Positions 21,083 to 33,438 of a stretch of DNA of 64,000 bases are shown here, piece after piece. How positions within the stretch are numbered: the stretch's first letter is position 1; every line of letters starts with the position of its first letter. The stretch covers positions 1,136,001 to 1,200,000 of the forward strand of contig CALNXK010000152.1 in assembly GCA_942486035.1 (NCBI GenBank), given 5' to 3'. The DNA comes from Porites lobata. Lineage: Eukaryota > Cnidaria > Anthozoa > Scleractinia > Poritidae. Below the pieces are notes generated by a model. It was not told where the DNA came from. It did no database searches and worked only from the letters and a program-made list of their open reading frames with translations. Made by a program: the position numbers and the translations under genes.

Positions 21083-21606
21083 CTGTGCGATACCACATGC
21101 ATCATCGAAAAAATATATCCTTTTTGTCTAACTTTGGGCTGTGCGCGGTTTTTGCCAAAGGGTCCTAAATAGCCGTAATTGTCAGCATTGTGACGTGAAA
21201 ACGAGCACGGTGACCCCCACTTTTTATTGCATTTTTATCGTCTCCTTGACCTGTTACATCAGTGTGCCAAGTTTCATCTACAATCTATGTTAGATTCTTT
21301 CGCTAAGGAATCACTTTAAGTCGTATAGGGCGCACCGAATTAATAAACCCCTTTTATGCGCAGGAATTTCATTAACTTGCGCAGGAATATATTAACGCCC
21401 ATGGCGTCATAGCTTCTTGTCTTTATCTCATGAATATAATGCTGCGGAATCTAATTAAGATAAGGTCGTGTGCTATTTTAAGGTGTTTTAACCGGTTTGA
21501 CAGGTTTTCTAGTTACTTAAAGGTCGATAAATACCTTGGTTTTCGGTTGGGTGATCAAAAAATAAGAAACGTTTCATTGGTTAAACATGGGAAAATAAAA
21601 GAAATA
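21083..21606. other. Gene-free stretch
   Basis: From about 21310 it is again collinear with copy B (AGTCGTATAGGGCGCACCGA). Nothing else is recognised. Confidence 0.5.
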
Positions 21607-22295
21607 CAGTAAATCAAACCTCTCGGTACGGACACGTCTCTATTACGGACAGTTCGTTTGGTCCCAGAAATGCCAAATAGGGTATCATCAGGAGCCCATA
21701 ACCCGGAGCGTCTAACTTCCATACTGCGCCTATGCAACGGCGTTTTCACAAGTAGGTTTATTTTTAGATAAGCCTTTCCCGCGAATTGCTTTCGAAAAGC
21801 AATAACTAGCAATTGCGTCATCAATGATAAACTTTTAGTACGTAACTAGGACAACTCCTTCACGTTGAAAAGGAGTCTTCTGACGGTACTTCAAGCGACA
21901 ATTTTAGTATTTACACGGAAACTAGCAGTTCAGAGCAAGATTTGCAAAACCTAGCCAGGACGTCATCGGCGATAACGCATAATTCGCGCAAAGGGAATTA
22001 AATCGAAATCATCTTCGAAATAGCCGTTTATGAAAAGGTCCAAGCGAGCTACTAACAGTCTAAACGAAGATTAAATGGAGGAATTGACCTCGTGGAACGG
22101 TTATTTCTCGCGGGAAAAGCTAATCTAAAAATAAACTCACTTGTAAAAACGCCGTTACACGAATTTATGGCAGTTGAACGCTCCGGGTTATGGGCTCCTG
22201 GTATCATACATTCCCTACCTCTATAATACGGACACTTCTGTAAAGTGGACACTTGAATCTGTCCCTTTGGTGTCCGTATTAAAGAGGTTTGACTG
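21607..22295. mobile_element. TA-flanked non-autonomous DNA element (689 bp)
   Basis: The left end is CAGTAAATCAAACCTCTCGG and the inverted right end CAGTCAAACCTCTTTAATAC. TA is on both sides. Copy B has the uninterrupted target (GAGAAATATGGTGG, near 48790), giving a clean empty site. No transposase is encoded. The ends resemble those of 10110-11877. Confidence 0.85.
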
Positions 22296-22461
22296 TATGG
22301 TGGTCATGGTGTAGGGAAAACAATAGAAATGTGGTGGTAGCGGTGGTGGTGGTGGAGGGAAAACAATAGAAATGTGGTGCTGGAGAGAGAACAATAGAAA
22401 TGTAGAGGTGATGGTGGTAATGAAGGGAAAACAATAGAAATGTACATGTATTATGCGAATA

Positions 22462-22647
22462 CCGTCAATCCTTATTAATACGGACACCAAAGGGACAGGA
22501 CCAATTACAAGTGTCCGCTTTACAGAGGTGTCCGTATTATAGAGGTAGGCAATGTATGATATTTTTGGCATTTCTAGGACCAAACGAACTGTCCGTAATA
22601 AAGAGGTGTCCGTTTTATAGAGGTGCCCGTACCGAGAGGTTTGACTG
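22462..22647. mobile_element. Second TA-flanked element of the same family (186 bp)
   Basis: The right end inverted is CAGTCAAACCTCTCGGTACG, and internal GTGTCCGTATTATAGAGGTA motifs match the 21607-22295 element. TA flanks both ends. Copy B has the unoccupied GCGAATA site near 49290. Confidence 0.75.
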
Positions 22648-22649
22648 TA

Positions 22650-25600
22650 ACGATTATTTTGGCCGGACATTGTATGTTGGCCGGGCGTTATTTTGAGCCC
22701 CGCAGCACAACGTCCAAGCTTGAGTAAAGCTCTACTCTTATCCCCTCCCCACCCCTCCCCCCTCCTACCTTCCCTCCGCCCCTCAACAGGCCGCTAATGG
22801 TAGGTCCATTCAGGGCATCAAAACCTCAATTATTTTTGCATTAATTGACATATTTTGTATTTACAAGGATGTATATCTTTCCAAGTCGCTTTTGTAAAAA
22901 CAACAAAAGTGACTGGGAAAGATATATATCATTGTAAAAAGAGTCTAGAGGCTAGTTTTGACCCAGTGGCAGGTGCAAATATGCACATATCAACTAACTG
23001 TGCACTGCCCAGTTAGTTCTGTGAAGGTCTCGTGAAGTCCAGTAATCGTTAGGTCATCCATCATACTAACTAATCACAAGAGCTCAGGCACTTGATATAT
23101 AATGCCGTTATTGGTTGGTTATAAAGCCCCAGGGGTTTGTAGCCCTAATGGGTCATAGATATTGTGGAATATTACATTATGTATTTGCCATGATTTGCAC
23201 TAGTACAGTATTTTATAGGATTTGTGAAACGCGTTTTGTAGTGATGCCTCACTGTATTAGTGAAAATTGATCTTTAAAACCAGCCTTAAGCTCGAAAACT
23301 TAACTCAAGCATGCAAACACTCCTTACTTGACTTGCATACCTCAGAACTATTATAATTATTACTTTATTAATTACATTTACTCTGTTTTTAAATTTCTCC
23401 CTTCACCATTTATTCGAACTTCTTTGGATCACCAATCCAGAGTTTATAATGAGTTTATGATGAGCGCGGACGGCTGGCTACCCAACAAATACGGTGCTTC
23501 ATATAATTACCACATATGAACTATTTTCTTGAATATTTACCTGTGCGTAGCTAGGGTTTCTGTGCGAGTCCCTTGCACGAACTTTGGCAAAACTAAATCG
23601 TTGGCCAAGCAGGCTACGGATACGGTACTCTGACAGTTCTGAAACAGGAAGACAGCGGGTTAAAGTATGGGGGTTTTGAAGTCACGGGATTTCATAGATG
23701 AGGCCTTCATAATGTTTTATTTCCTTCTATATGTAAATCGCCAGAACTGTTCATGTTTACAGACTATGTGTCAAACTCTGCAGGCCCCTTTGATATCTAA
23801 TGTGGCTGCCGTTTACTCGTTTAACTCTTTTTTTCAATCGATTACTTAGGGAAGCCAGTCAATCACAGATTGAAACATCTTCTAATGTACTCTCAAATAA
23901 ACCAGTACTGAAGGCCGCTGAAATTGCTAAGTTCATGGCATTACTTGATCGTCGAGGGCGCATCTGAATGATCAGAGAGAGAAACTTCGAATTCAGAGTA
24001 ACTTTTCACTTAAATCCTCGTATTTACGTTTTTAAGACATCTTTTTTGTTCTGTATTCTTATAGATTCATAGACACTGAGAAGTGCCGAAAGTAAACTGC
24101 GATGTGAGCATCGCATTTAAACATTTGATCAGTTCAGCGTAAAATTTTCGCTTCCAAAATGCAAACTTGCGATTTCACTGTTTTCCGCCCCTTTGTCTGT
24201 TTTAGGCGTTCGAAGGGTGCTGTAAACTGTAATGCGATCAAATTATAAATCCTAATGCTATAGAGCGTTGACTTATCAGGGAAGGAATTTTCAGTGGAAT
24301 TGAAAGTGAGATTAAATATAACCTAGTTTCGGCTGACTGACTTAACTTCCTCGGAGTATGATCGAGGTATAAAGAGTGCTTTCTTGAATATTTAATGAGG
24401 GTTTTTACTTGTTCTCACAGTTCAAAAGAAACGAAGTACTAGCTCAAAACGGTCAATAACTGAAACACACCTCAGACTGCACTAAAACTGCTAAATTTAT
24501 AAAACCCCTTGATCTCCGTGCATATCTAACAGACCTAACAAGATCTAAACACATAATCAAAGATAAAATTCGGTGTAACTTTTTGCTTCAAATGTACTTA
24601 CGTTTTTAACACCTTTCAGTCGGTCGTCCTACCGTCTGTAATCGAGGCGTGGTCAGATGATTAGACAGGTGCGAAAGTAAAGTGCGATACCATCAAATCT
24701 CTGAAGCTGTACTGCTATGGCGTTGACTAATCAAGGAACTTTCAGGAAACTGAAAGTGAAATTAAATGTGCTATCGACTGATTATGACCTTGCTACGGCT
24801 GACTAACTTGACCTCCTCTGACTGAGTCTAGGGGAGGAACGTACTTTCTTGAATGGGTGTTTTGAAAGGTAAATGCGCAACAAAGAAAAAAAAAAGAAGA
24901 AGAAAACAACATGTTTTTAGGGCTGTTTTGTCACCTTATAAATGAGAATATTATTTCAGAGATGAGTCCTAAAAAGAGCACATCTCTAATTATGGATACT
25001 GGCGATATTGGCAAATTTTCCCCAGTCACACCTCCCTCACTCCAGAATGAAAACAAGGAGGGCTGTTGTTAATGTCACATAATGACTATATGGACTTTAG
25101 AACAATTAACACATGATCTCCAACCAACTAAATTTACTTTAGTAAACAATGAAGCGAATTATTGCTGACGGACGAGATAAATTTGCTATTATCCAGCCGT
25201 TGTTGCGTGGAACTTGCGTCCCATGCAAGGTAATCCGGAAACCGGAAGTTTAAAAGTTGTTGCTTGCGGAATCTGGAATGCTGGGATTCGGAATCCATAA
25301 TTCTAATCCGGAATCACACGAACGATTAGAAATGGCATCCATGTTCCACCGTCAAGGGATCCAGAATCCAGTGCCTGGAATCCGGAGGCACAGTGCAGAT
25401 TCCAGAATCCATGTCTTGGATTAGCGTTGTGATGAAATGTTGATCCTACTTATAATAAAGTTAAATGTCAGTTATTTTTCTTTTCACTTTCCTTTTCGTT
25501 TTATTCTTTCTTGTTTATTTACCCACTTCTTCTCTTAACGGGCGTGGCTTAAATACTTTTTGAAAAAGTGATTTCCGAATTTTCTCAGAAAAAAAAACTG

Positions 25601-25745
25601 GAGCACTCGTGATGGACGAGGGACCTTTGTTGCTCTAGAACAACTTACAACATGTCTGAAGCTACGAACCAATCGATCAGTTAAATTAATTGGAATCAAT
25701 TTGAACTGCATGGAAAGGTCAGCCTGCTCAGCGTAGTGACAACTT
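22650..25745. other. Non-coding sequence of copy A with internal repeats
   Basis: Collinear with copy B 49307-51785. A diverged internal duplication is visible: about 24000-24400 resembles 24580-24870 (shared GCGTTGACT and GAAAGTGA motifs). A pattern of GGAATCC and its inverse at 25250-25430 is kept in copy B. No gene is supported. Confidence 0.55.
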
Positions 25746-25783
25746 TGTTTACAGTGGGAAATTATAATTTCCCACTGTAAACA
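25746..25783. repeat. Perfect 38-bp palindrome
   Basis: TGTTTACAGTGGGAAATTA is followed immediately by its exact reverse complement. It sits at the right-hand limit of similarity between copies A and B. Confidence 0.95.
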
Positions 25784-27900
25784 CAGCAGCCAATGAAAAA
25801 AGGAAATTTAAATAGAAAAAAAAAACTGAATCAGCCAACGAGTTAGTGTCTCCTATTCCCCATTCATCTCGACGATAAGTTTCCCTGTAAGCACAGGGGA
25901 TAAGATTTGAGGAATAAGAGCTTGCCGGCCAGGACAGTGGAAATGGTGAATATAGTCTTTCTCGCAGCCTTTTTAGTGACGCCCCAAGAAAATTTTGCAA
26001 GGGACCACAGGAACTGTTCCCTCCATCTCCTCCTCCCCTATTCCCATCCTTCCCAGTCTATTTAGCATTCAGTGTTGTCTGGCTAACGACTGCAATAACT
26101 AGAGTGTTGCTCCTCGGCTTTCACCTACAGTTGTTCCATCAGCTTCCACTACCCTTACCATAAAGCTGATTTTAACCCTTCACCGGAATACTTGCCTCTG
26201 CATTCTTCGCCCTGAGTGTGTCTTTATACTGAAAAGCCGGTTTAGAAAGTAAACGTTTGCATAGGCCGTTTCTCGCCTTGAGCTGGGCAGAAAAAACGAA
26301 AGTAGTCACAGCTAGCCAGTAGGTGCAAAATTGATGTCAATTTTCTGACAGTTTCAGTCGGATAAAAACGTAGAAAGCTTCAAAGGCGCTTAGTATGTCA
26401 CGAGGACATTACTGTTTTAGGTCAATTATGAGCTAAAGTCGTACACAAAATGCTCTTGTAAAGTTATGAAGAATATATCAAACAAATTCAATCAGGGAAC
26501 AGTAACCACAGTTATCATTAGTATTATTTTTTGGAATATTTCTTCAGGCATGTCATTAAAACTTGAAAAAAAAAAAGTTTCAATCCATTTCCATTGTTAC
26601 CGGCACCCTTTGCAACAGATGACAGAAATCAGTTTCAGTGCAAAAATATAGTCTTAAATAACAGATCTGCATCATTATTTTTGAATTTTAATTGCTGAAG
26701 AGACAAGTTTTAGCTTTGTCAAAAGATGGGAAGTAGCCTGACATAACCCCTTTAACAAAATCGTTTATTTAAGTAATAGACCACACTATCTATGGGTTTA
26801 CCGGCGTAATAACCCACTTGGGATGTTGGAAGAACACGAGAAAAGTTGTAAATCACGAGCCAATTGCACAGTAAACCATAGGGTTCTAAACAATCAGAAC
26901 GCGTGTCCTATCTTAGTTATTTTATAACGACTTTTATACTAGTGTTTACGGTTCATTACATTTAAAAAATTACTTATTTAAATCCAAGCTAAAAGTAACT
27001 TCTTTTAATATATTTTCTTTTTTTGTATGCTGCGTATATAGTACATGATACTACTTCCCAGCTCAAGGTATCTTTTCTTTTGTAAACCATCGTATTTAAT
27101 AAATGATGATGATCAAAGGAGTCTGATTTAAAATCAAGTTCGTTTACTATTTCTAATTAAGACTGACTACAAGGCCCCAAAGAAGAAAAGTATGTAAGAA
27201 CCACATATTGACTGGTAGGGTAGATATTGCAGTTTTTAACGATACGGTTTTTTCGAGAGCTTCATAATGGAGTTAGCAACCGGCAACCGGCAGAAAGGTC
27301 ACCTTTCGTGCCAGCCGTCGATCGACTGTCAGGGGAGACGCCCCCCCCCCCCCCAAATATGGCTGAATCGCACTTCATCATGCATGGGCCAACACACGTG
27401 CAACAGTCGTGGTTTAAAGAAGTATGCATAATTATTTCGTGGGATTAATTAAGTATAAGAATGATTTGGAGAACTTGTTTGTGAGTAGTATAACAAAAGC
27501 GTTATGTTCACCTTTCCCCCTCTCCAACTCTTGAATCCCGGCACACATGATTTTAGTACACATATTCAAGAAAACCGCAACGTTTCAAAGAACATGTAGG
27601 TCCATGCGACCATGCATATTCATCGAGCTATAGTTTTGTGGTAGAGTCGTTTGTTTAACTCCGAGATTTAAGAGACTACTCATAATCTACTTTTTTGTGT
27701 TTTTTTTTTCCGGTTGCAACGTTTGAAAACGCTGGAACGTACAACGTTGTGATTTTTGAACGTTTCCTCGTTGATTCCCTCAAGGATGTTTTGTAGCCCC
27801 ACCCTTGTTCATTATCAGTCTTCCCTGGTATCAATTAGCTCGAGACCAAGAATGTATGCCGACGATACCAAGTCCAAAAACATTCACCGATTTAGTTTTC
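25784..27900. other. Gene-free stretch
   Basis: AT-rich with short homopolymers, including a run of C near 27340. No gene or element is recognised. It contains the 3' flank of the GPCR gene. Confidence 0.5.
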
Positions 27901-28773
27901 TCAAACTGCTGTACTTGCAGTGGAACGAGGTCTTGGGATCACATGCTTCCTGTACGTTTTCTGGAGTTCTTTTCGAATGTCTCGTTTGAAGAGAGCGTAC
28001 GCGATCGGATTTGCAGCACAGTTTACGGGTATAAGGAAACTAATAACTTCCACAACTTTTTCTGATGGATCGGAAGAAAAAACTAGAAAACCAACAACAC
28101 TGTACAGTTCAACGGAGTAGCAGGCAAGAAAAATTACGACTACAATAACGATTACTGCCGGGGCTGCGGCATAGTCTTTTGTTCTTTTGCGATTAGGCTC
28201 ATTATATTGTAACTGGGAGTTAAGAAGAGCATTTTTACGCCAGTGTCTTCTTGCAGTTATTATGATTTGTGTCGTAGTTATAAGCAAAAACAGACAGGGA
28301 AGAATCTCGAAGAAAATCATCTTGGTTGATACGAGAGCTTTGCTTTCTAAGTTGCACTTTCCCAGGCGGGTGCATAAAGCTGGAATATAGTCGAGAATTA
28401 ATGGTATGAGCCACGCAAGAGCTATAATGATTGTGGCTCGACGAGAAGTCATTAATGCTACGTATCTCAGGGGTTTCATGATAGCTATGTAACGATCAGT
28501 CGTCATAGCACATAAATTCGTTATTGATGAATTAATCGCCAGTACAGCTATATCTTGAGCTATTTCTTTCTTGCAAAGGGAACGTTCTCCACACAGAAAA
28601 TTGGTGGGAAAATAGATGAAACCAACAGCAAAGTCAGCCAAAGCCAGGGACGTGATAAACCAGTTAGGCCGTGTGTGTAGTCGTCGCCTGGATGCAATTA
28701 AAAACACAACCAGGGCATTTCCAAAGACTGCAACAACGCTTGGAAACCAACCAAGGATGTAAAACCAAGACAT
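27901..28773 (-). CDS. Class A (rhodopsin-like) GPCR, intronless, orphan
   Basis: The single exon codes for 290 residues with seven hydrophobic segments and is a plasma-membrane receptor. Visible motifs: GNALVV in TM1, SLALADFAVG in TM2, a Cys before TM3 (RSLCKKE), TDRYIAI at the end of TM3 (DRY motif), and NPIAYALF in TM7 (NPxxY form) followed by an amphipathic helix. The N-terminus is only about eight residues and has no glycosylation site. TM6 (FLACYSVELYSVV) lacks the usual CWxP toggle. The C-tail has no Cys for palmitoylation. Such short intronless receptors form large lineage-specific sets in cnidarians, often annotated as adenosine- or melanocortin-like (family knowledge). The ligand cannot be deduced. 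Confidence 0.9.
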   Translation of the reverse strand: MSWFYILGWFPSVVAVFGNALVVFLIASRRRLHTRPNWFITSLALADFAVGFIYFPTNFLCGERSLCKKEIAQDIAVLAINSSITNLCAMTTDRYIAIMKPLRYVALMTSRRATIIIALAWLIPLILDYIPALCTRLGKCNLESKALVSTKMIFFEILPCLFLLITTTQIIITARRHWRKNALLNSQLQYNEPNRKRTKDYAAAPAVIVIVVVIFLACYSVELYSVVGFLVFSSDPSEKVVEVISFLIPVNCAANPIAYALFKRDIRKELQKTYRKHVIPRPRSTASTAV

Positions 28774-29248
28774 CGTACTCAGTAAAGATGTTTACAGCTG
28801 TCTTTTGACAATTGATTTGAAAGCGACGCATGAGAATTGTGGATTTCTCGAACGTGATAGTGAGGTGGTCAGCTGAATCCTTAATTTAAATTAAGTGAAA
28901 ACTGAAAAAAAAAAAAAAAGAAACTCATTAACCGCCTTCAATTTATGTAGAATTAGAACTAATCGCTTGCACTATAAAAAACATAACATCTGCTTCTATG
29001 CAATTTATTCTCACAAACTTGAATGTTACAGGTTGCTCAACGGGTGTTGGTGAGTTTAATTAGAGAGCTTTGTTTGGCCTCCCAGAGGCAGTTTTCAAGA
29101 GTCAAATCTATAATAATCAAAGAAAACCATCTGTAGTATTCTGCTTGGGTTGAACTGTCAAATGCCGCTCTTAAATTACTTGTGTCAAAAATTGTTTATT
29201 TGATAGATGCTTTTGCTTTATTTTTCATCCCCGGAAAGTAACATCTAC

Positions 29249-29403
29249 CCTGGGTACCAGAGGTTTTTTTCTCGCGTGTGACGGGGAGCTTCATTTCGTC
29301 AGCCGTAGGCCGAAGACACGAGCGGCGAAGCTTTTCGCGCGGGTCACTTTTTAAGACTTGACCGAAACCGGAAACCGCGCATGAAAAGCCTCTGGTACCC
29401 AGG
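29249..29403. mobile_element. MITE (about 155 bp), inverted ends
   Basis: The ends CCTGGGTACCAGAGG and CCTCTGGTACCCAGG are inverted. The interior is GC-rich with CGAAACCGGAAACCGCGC. No clear target duplication was identified. Confidence 0.75.
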
Positions 29404-31399
29404 ATAAGTAACTTGCGGATACACAAAAAGGATGTCAGAAAACTATTATTAAAATGACATACACTTCCCTGTTACTTTCTTAATACCTTTTTGCGCGGCT
29501 ATTGCACTAACAATTAAACTTGGCTTTTTTAGGATGTAAAATGTAATTAATATTAATATTTAATAGTGCACGCCCATTTTTACACAAATAGAGGCTTAAA
29601 AATGTTATTTTATATAAAACTATAGTCAGTTGTATTTTGTTTTAAGGCTGAATAATTATTACAGCTGATCAGAATAGAACTCGCCGTTCAAGCACACCGG
29701 CGTGGACAGAAACGGGTATAAAAGTTTTGCTTTCAAATTTATTTCTTGTCGTAAGTTTATCACATATTAAGGTTTTCTAAATTAAGGCTGAAAACTTCTA
29801 TCTTGTCAATCTTCTAACTGGCATATGTTCGTTAAGATAGTTTCTCCCTGAAAGTATTGATAATAATTATTCAGAGACATTAATTTTTGCTCAGGTCAGT
29901 AGATGAGGCCATTTTAATAAGAAGCTGTCGATAATTATAGCCTCTTAAGTATATATCTGAGCAGATTCAAGCGTTTGCCCTTAAAAAGAACTTTTCCTTT
30001 TTTTCCGAAAGGCATGATTTCGTAAAACGCTTTTTTCGCTGCTTCATATTCTTATTTGTTATTCATGTTTCAATTGCATCGTCCGTAGTGTAGAAATATC
30101 AACTCCATCTGAGAAGGGTCGGCATATCTGGATGTCAGAGTCATGTTTTTAAATATTTATATAAAAAAAAAACGACCACGTCGCTTTCTTTTTAATGAAA
30201 GATACATGTAAATTAAAAGTAAAATAATGTCAGTAATTAGTTCCTGCCTCTGCACACACGCAACGAAAATTGAAACGCAAAGAGGCACACACCTTCCTTA
30301 ACACTAATGGAAACGCAAGGCCAAGCGCTCTTGCATTTACGCATTGGTTTGCCCTTCACACGTGTAAACTGGGACAATGCAAACGCAAGGTAAAAACTGC
30401 ATGAACGTCCTTTGCGTTTGCACCTGTGAACCAGGCGTATACAAGTTTTGAGAAGCCATCTTACAGTCACAAATCCTGACGGTGAAATCATGTAATGATG
30501 GAACTACAGCTGGATAGTCGCGTATCTCGGTGAACATTTTTTTTTCTAGTTATTAGTCAGTGTTAAGTAGGAAAACTCTTGCAACGACCCGTGAATACGT
30601 GCCGCGCAAAGCGCTTATTTGTCGATCGGAAGCCGTTCATTACTATTAAGTTTCAGTAGGTTAGGCGCATTGGCTCCTTATGCTCTGACTTCAAGTTAAC
30701 GAGAGATGTCGGATGTATCTCATTGGAGAAAAGGAATTTGCAGCATCGCCGCCTTTATTTGACAAACGCAGTGGATGCTACGGTAACGGTTTGATTGAAG
30801 CCGCAGAGAAACCCAAAATCCTAAAAAAGGTTTTTGACAACGCAGGTCGAGTGTTATCCTAAACAGCTGTAAAAATACGTCGCGAACATTTTATGGTGCT
30901 TACCCTTGTGCATACCTTTTCTTTGATCCGGTAAGTTGTCATTGCATAATCTTTCTATCAAAACTCGGTAAATTTTCTCCTTTTTTAGATGAAAATCCCA
31001 CTAACACGTGGAAAAAAGTTATTTATTGGTAATATTTTGATTTGCAATGTTTAAAAATCAATCTCATTTTAAAAGTGAACTACATCGATAACATCAGCTT
31101 GATAAGGAAGAAAATGCTGGAATTCTTTCCTGAGATAAGGCATATCGCGCGTATTTTAGATTGTGTTGATTTATATTTTGGCTCTCTCTTGGCTGTTTTT
31201 ACCTGATAAGGACTGGTTAAAACATAAGTCTGTCGATGTCAAGTGTTAATCCCTGTTTGGTAACGCCGCCAGTGGATTGTTCGACGCCATGTTGTGCAAA
31301 ACGTCATTTTTTTGTCCTTATATGTGTTTTATTTGTTTAATTAATATTTAATTATTTGTTTGCCTATTTTTACCAGTTTTGAAATCAAAACAACTACAA

Positions 31400-31407
31400 T
31401 GATGATG

Positions 31408-31477
<70 letters not shown>

Positions 31478-31483
31478 TAATAA
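31400..31483. repeat. AAT trinucleotide microsatellite
   Basis: About 25 units of AAT/ATA with a few GAT interruptions at both edges. Confidence 0.95.
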
Positions 31484-32503
31484 ATCACATCAGATGCGGG
31501 CCATGCAAACTTTCCTTATAAGACCATCAGGTGATAGAAATCGCACGATTTTAATCGAATCTTGAACATACAAAAATTACCTGCATGTATTTCATATATA
31601 TCACGACACTGATTTAAGTGTACAATGATTGACAGTGAAGTGTTCAGATATTATTGAGCCAAACCGTCTAATAATAATAAACGTACACTTTCTGATACCT
31701 TCGGACAGTGCCAATCAAACGCCTACGCCATATTGTTAAAAAATAATAATAATAATAATAAAATAAATGAAAAGTATTTATACCAACCAAATCAACTGAC
31801 ATATGTCTTTTAAGAAAGGGTGCATCTCTGAGGGAAGTACTTTACAATATGTCTTTACAAAACGCTGGAAGACACTTGAGAAAAAAAGTCATTTTAAAGG
31901 AACGATAGTCAACTGAAATATAGACTTCATGCAAAAATTATAGGGCACAGCAAGTTTACTCGGCGTCAAGCAATCTTGACGTATGGCTACTTTATGTGCC
32001 GAATACGAAGTACTTTCATTCATTTATGGGTGAAACATACAGTGATGAAATAATCAAGTAGATTGGGGAATCGATCAACTTCCTTGCCAGAATCAAACTG
32101 CTTGGTTAAGTCACGAAAATTCTTATAATAAAAAAATGAAAGATAAATTAACTACAAATCTATAAAGCAGAGAATTTTTACCCTTTTATGTGCAGATATC
32201 TAAAGCAAAAAAGCTAAGCGTGAGGGTTTGACGTTTGTTTATATTTGACTTACTACATGGTCATTCAGGACCATAATGACTATAAGCTGCCATAAGGGCA
32301 CCCGCTAGTGCACGCGCCAAATAGAGAAATGTACATCAGCTTACAAGCTGGCTGTTATGCCAGGCCGATATTTTAATAACCTGAATAAATAACTTACTTG
32401 ACGTTCTGCTCCATCTCATTCATCCAAATGTTCAGAACGATAACTGGAGGGAAACCGGTCTTTGATCACAGCCGCATTTATGTATAATGCATGTTTATCG
32501 ACA

Positions 32504-32582
32504 ACCTCGTTCCCAGGGTTCTCTCCTGCCCGTCCCTACGGAGCGAGAGATGGGTAGGAGAGAGAACCTGGGAACGAGGTTG
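32504..32582. mobile_element. Palindromic MITE (79 bp) with 11-bp target duplication
   Basis: The ends ACCTCGTTCCCAGG and CCTGGGAACGAGGT are inverted. The arms run nearly to the centre (CTCTCCTGCCC / GGGTAGGAGAG). GTTTATCGACA occurs on both sides (32493-32503 and 32583-32593). Confidence 0.85.
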
Positions 32583-32634
32583 GTTTATCGACACAGCAAT
32601 TTATACATTTTCCTTGAATTGATTACAAAGTAAT

Positions 32635-33430
32635 CCAGAGAGGATAAAGGGGACAGAGAAGGTATCCCCCATACACACCCTATACCATAGGTAATTCGTC
32701 TCGAGTTATTTTTAGAATCGGGATAAAGTTACCTCGCGCGCTGCGTGGATGTTTCGTGCAGGTTTCGCACCACTAAACGCCGTGCAAAACATGTCGGGCG
32801 AAAGGCAATGAAAGCGTAAACAGATCGAGAGCATTCCTGAATATTGAAGCGAAATGAGTCGGCGCTTACCTGGGAAAAGGGAATCGCTAGATTCTTTGAC
32901 AACCCGTGAAATCAGTTTAACTCGAAGTTGTCGTAACCTCAGTGCTTTAATAAAATGAGAAATTTCGCCGGTCTATCGAAACCGTTCATTTGTAGAAAGC
33001 AAGTAGGACGACAAGTGTTATTTTTGTTGAATAATAAAAGACCAATAAAAGAATAAATATCAAACCAGAAATTGCTCTCTCCAAACTGTAAATTATAAAT
33101 GATCCTGAGAGAATATTCAGTGTGTTAAGGATTTCCTTGCAGTACTGTTAGCTCTATACAAGAGAGCAAGGACGATTCTTTTTTAATTTCCGTTTCGCTG
33201 ACACAGCTTTAGCAGAAATCGAATAGCAATATCGCTCTCCGCGTCCGCAATTCGTGAGGGACGCGTGGCTCTGAGCGTCGGTCATCCACGCGGAACACAT
33301 TCGCGCTATGTGATTGGCTGTTGTCTAATCTCCCTTGGGATCTGTGGTCTTAAAAATAACTCGAGACGAATTACCTATGGAATAGGGTGTGTATGGGCGA
33401 TGCCTTCTCTGTCCCCTTTATCCTCTCTTG
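32635..33430. mobile_element. hAT-like non-autonomous element (796 bp)
   Basis: The terminal inverted repeats are about 80 bp (left CCAGAGAGGATAAAGGGGAC, right inverted CAAGAGAGGATAAAGGGGAC). AAAGTAAT is duplicated at 32627-32634 and 33431-33438. An 8-bp target duplication and CA-type ends fit hAT (family knowledge). No transposase is encoded. Confidence 0.85.
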
Positions 33431-33438
33431 AAAGTAAT

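Larger units (their letters stand above)
14945..25740. repeat. Segmental duplication, copy A, right block
   Basis: Collinear with 43270-51785. It contains the intact NLR-like gene, its upstream flank, and non-coding sequence down to AATTTGAACTGCAT near 25700. Insertions private to copy A: MITE 18359-18502, a block of about 2.2 kb at 19100-21310 carrying a SINE and a MITE, and MITEs 21607-22295 and 22462-22647. Copy B lacks these. Confidence 0.85.
28774..32492. other. Gene-free stretch
   Basis: Contains a MITE at 29249-29403 and an AAT microsatellite at about 31400-31483, described separately. The rest is AT-rich non-coding sequence without recognisable features. Confidence 0.5.
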
